The notes beneath the pieces are model-generated. The model saw only the letters and a program-made list of their open reading frames with translations, did not search any database and was not told where the DNA came from. From the NCBI GenBank assembly GCA_036403515.1, contig DASWQV010000034.1, positions 1 through 64,000 of the forward strand: a stretch of DNA of 64,000 nt, read 5' to 3'. Origin of the DNA: VRUE01 sp036403515 (GTDB lineage Bacteria; Actinomycetota; Thermoleophilia; Solirubrobacterales; 70-9). Within the stretch, counting starts at the first letter, position 1. Each line of letters begins with the position of its first letter. This document shows positions 62,807-64,000 of the stretch, one piece after another. The translations under genes were made by a program, and so were the position numbers.

Positions 62807-64000
62807 ATGGAGGCTGCTGGGGCGCTGGGCAGGGGCATCCTGTCGACCTATCGCGAGACGGTCGGCGAGGCGGTCCGCTCTCGCTCGCGAACCTTTTGGA
62901 TCGTCGCTGGCCTGACGGCGCTCGCTGCCGCCCTGCGTTTCGCGACGATCGGCGCGCAGAGCTACCACCACGACGAGATCGTCACCGCCAGCCGCATCCT
63001 CCGCGACGGCTTCTGGCACGCGATGGACGCGGTCGGCTTCAGCGAGTCCGCGCCGCCGCTCTATTACGCCCTGGCCTGGCTCTGGACCCAGGTGACCGGC
63101 ACTGGCGAGGCCGGGCTGCGCTCGGTCTCAGCCCTGGCCGGCATCGCAACCGTCCCCGTCGCCTTCATGCTCGGCGCACAACTGAGCGGACGGCGCGCCG
63201 GGATCGTCGCCGCCGCGCTGGTCGCCGTCAATCCGATGCTGGTCTGGTACTCGCAGGAGGCCCGCGCCTACGCCCTCTTCGCGCTGCTCACCGCGCTCTC
63301 GCTGCTCTACTTCCTGCGGGCGCTGGAGCGGGGCCGCCGCCGCGACTTCATCGCCTGGGGAATCGCCTCGGCGCTGGCGCTCGCCACCCACTACTTCGCC
63401 GCCTTCCCGATCGCCGCGGAGGCACTTTGGCTGCTGCGCCGCCGGGGTCGCGAGACGACTCCCGGCATCGGGATTCTCGCCGCGGCCGGGCTGCTGCTGG
63501 CGCCGTTGGCGATCCACCAGATGTCGATCGGCCATGCGGAGTGGATCGGCAACCTCAGCCTCGGTCACCGGCTCTGGGAGACGGGCCTCACCTTCATGCT
63601 CGGGGAGACGGGCGACATCATCGCCCGCCCTGAGCATCCGCTCCTGGCTGCCCTGCCCTGCTTGCTCGCCGTTGCGGCGCTGCTGCTTGTCCTTGCGCGT
63701 GGCGAGAGACGAGAGCGACGCGCGGCCGGCATTCCACTCGCCCTCGCGGCGGTGACGATCGTGGTTCCGGTCGCGATCGGCCTCCTGGCGCCGGACAAGA
63801 ACTACGTCCTCGCCCGCAATCTGCTGCCGGCGCTGGTGCCGCTGCTGGTCGCCGTCGCGGCAGGCTGCACCCTGCGCCGTGCCCGTCGCGGCGGCACGAT
63901 CCTCGCCGCGGCGCTGGTCGCCTACTCGCTTGGCTTCTCGGTCTGGGCAAACACCTCGCCGGCGCTGCAGCGCCCTGACTGGAGTGCCGTCGCCGCCGCG
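62807..64000 (+). CDS. GT39-like membrane glycosyltransferase (runs off the right edge)
   Basis: 398 codons from ATG 62807 remain open to the window end. Hydrophobic helices begin with TFWIVAGLTALAAALRFATI, followed by the acidic first loop SYHHDEIVTAS, then PPLYYALAWLWTQVTG, typical of dolichyl/polyprenyl-phosphate-sugar mannosyltransferases (PMT/GT39, also ArnT-like). Later VVPVAIGLLAPDKNYVLARN and the RPDW segment near the edge fit this family. It starts 3 bp after lon. Sugar and acceptor are unknown. Confidence 0.85.
   Translation, partial: MEAAGALGRGILSTYRETVGEAVRSRSRTFWIVAGLTALAAALRFATIGAQSYHHDEIVTASRILRDGFWHAMDAVGFSESAPPLYYALAWLWTQVTGTGEAGLRSVSALAGIATVPVAFMLGAQLSGRRAGIVAAALVAVNPMLVWYSQEARAYALFALLTALSLLYFLRALERGRRRDFIAWGIASALALATHYFAAFPIAAEALWLLRRRGRETTPGIGILAAAGLLLAPLAIHQMSIGHAEWIGNLSLGHRLWETGLTFMLGETGDIIARPEHPLLAALPCLLAVAALLLVLARGERRERRAAGIPLALAAVTIVVPVAIGLLAPDKNYVLARNLLPALVPLLVAVAAGCTLRRARRGGTILAAALVAYSLGFSVWANTSPALQRPDWSAVAAA

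Overview
The window is a gene-dense chromosomal segment of a high-GC actinobacterium, most likely class Thermoleophilia (Solirubrobacterales-like). This placement is an inference from GC-rich codon use, frequent GTG starts, a Gram-positive-type long SRP RNA beside dnaX-ybaB-recR, and lineage-typical secreted and AT-hook proteins. No transposase, integrase, phage gene or CRISPR array was seen.

Layout. 0-2.1 kb: tail of an unknown gene, a TetR regulator and a double-length dCTP deaminase. 2.2-4.3 kb: MerR regulator and DHA2-type exporter. 4.4-6.9 kb: YtoQ-like protein, an Rv2578c-like radical SAM protein and an ATP-dependent DNA ligase. 6.9-13.9 kb: a peptide ABC importer operon (two ATPases, two permeases, lipoprotein) led by an MFS gene. 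13.9-15.8 kb: an unusual ~500-bp leader and a membrane HD-GYP c-di-GMP phosphodiesterase. 15.9-19.7 kb: Zn-alcohol dehydrogenase, secreted Cys protein, GST, pterin dehydratase, ArfB-like hydrolase, VOC protein. 19.8-26.3 kb: an accessory island with a giant SF1 helicase-nuclease, a membrane metacaspase with an Ig-like domain, and a two-gene operon of unknown proteins. 26.3-30.6 kb: PAS-GAF-SpoIIE phosphatase, tRNA-Val, cation/proton antiporter, secreted protein. 30.7-39.0 kb: SRP RNA, ABC exporter, acetolactate decarboxylase, membrane glycosyltransferase-like gene, dnaX-ybaB-recR, degenerate GGDEF. 39.1-43.2 kb: MerR/B12-like regulator, MMPL exporter with PadR regulator. 43.3-47.8 kb: aspartate kinase, CYTH protein, aspartate-semialdehyde dehydrogenase, Na+/H+ antiporter, microprotein. 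48-58.2 kb: sdhE-type succinate dehydrogenase, site-2 protease, acyl-CoA dehydrogenase, icd and mdh, so much of the TCA cycle is clustered. 58.2-64 kb: AT-hook/winged-helix nucleoid-like protein, fatty-acid hydroxylase, Hsp20, Lon and a truncated glycosyltransferase.

The most unusual signals are two. First, the window carries at least ten long, often perfect inverted repeats. Several fall into families in which a short core is conserved while the flanking arms differ from copy to copy yet stay complementary to each other. Some sit in frame inside coding sequences (exporter tail, radical SAM tail, a membrane-protein loop, the DnaX linker). Second, the helicase / metacaspase / membrane-protein island at 19.8-26.3 kb looks like a candidate uncharacterised defence or cell-suicide locus.
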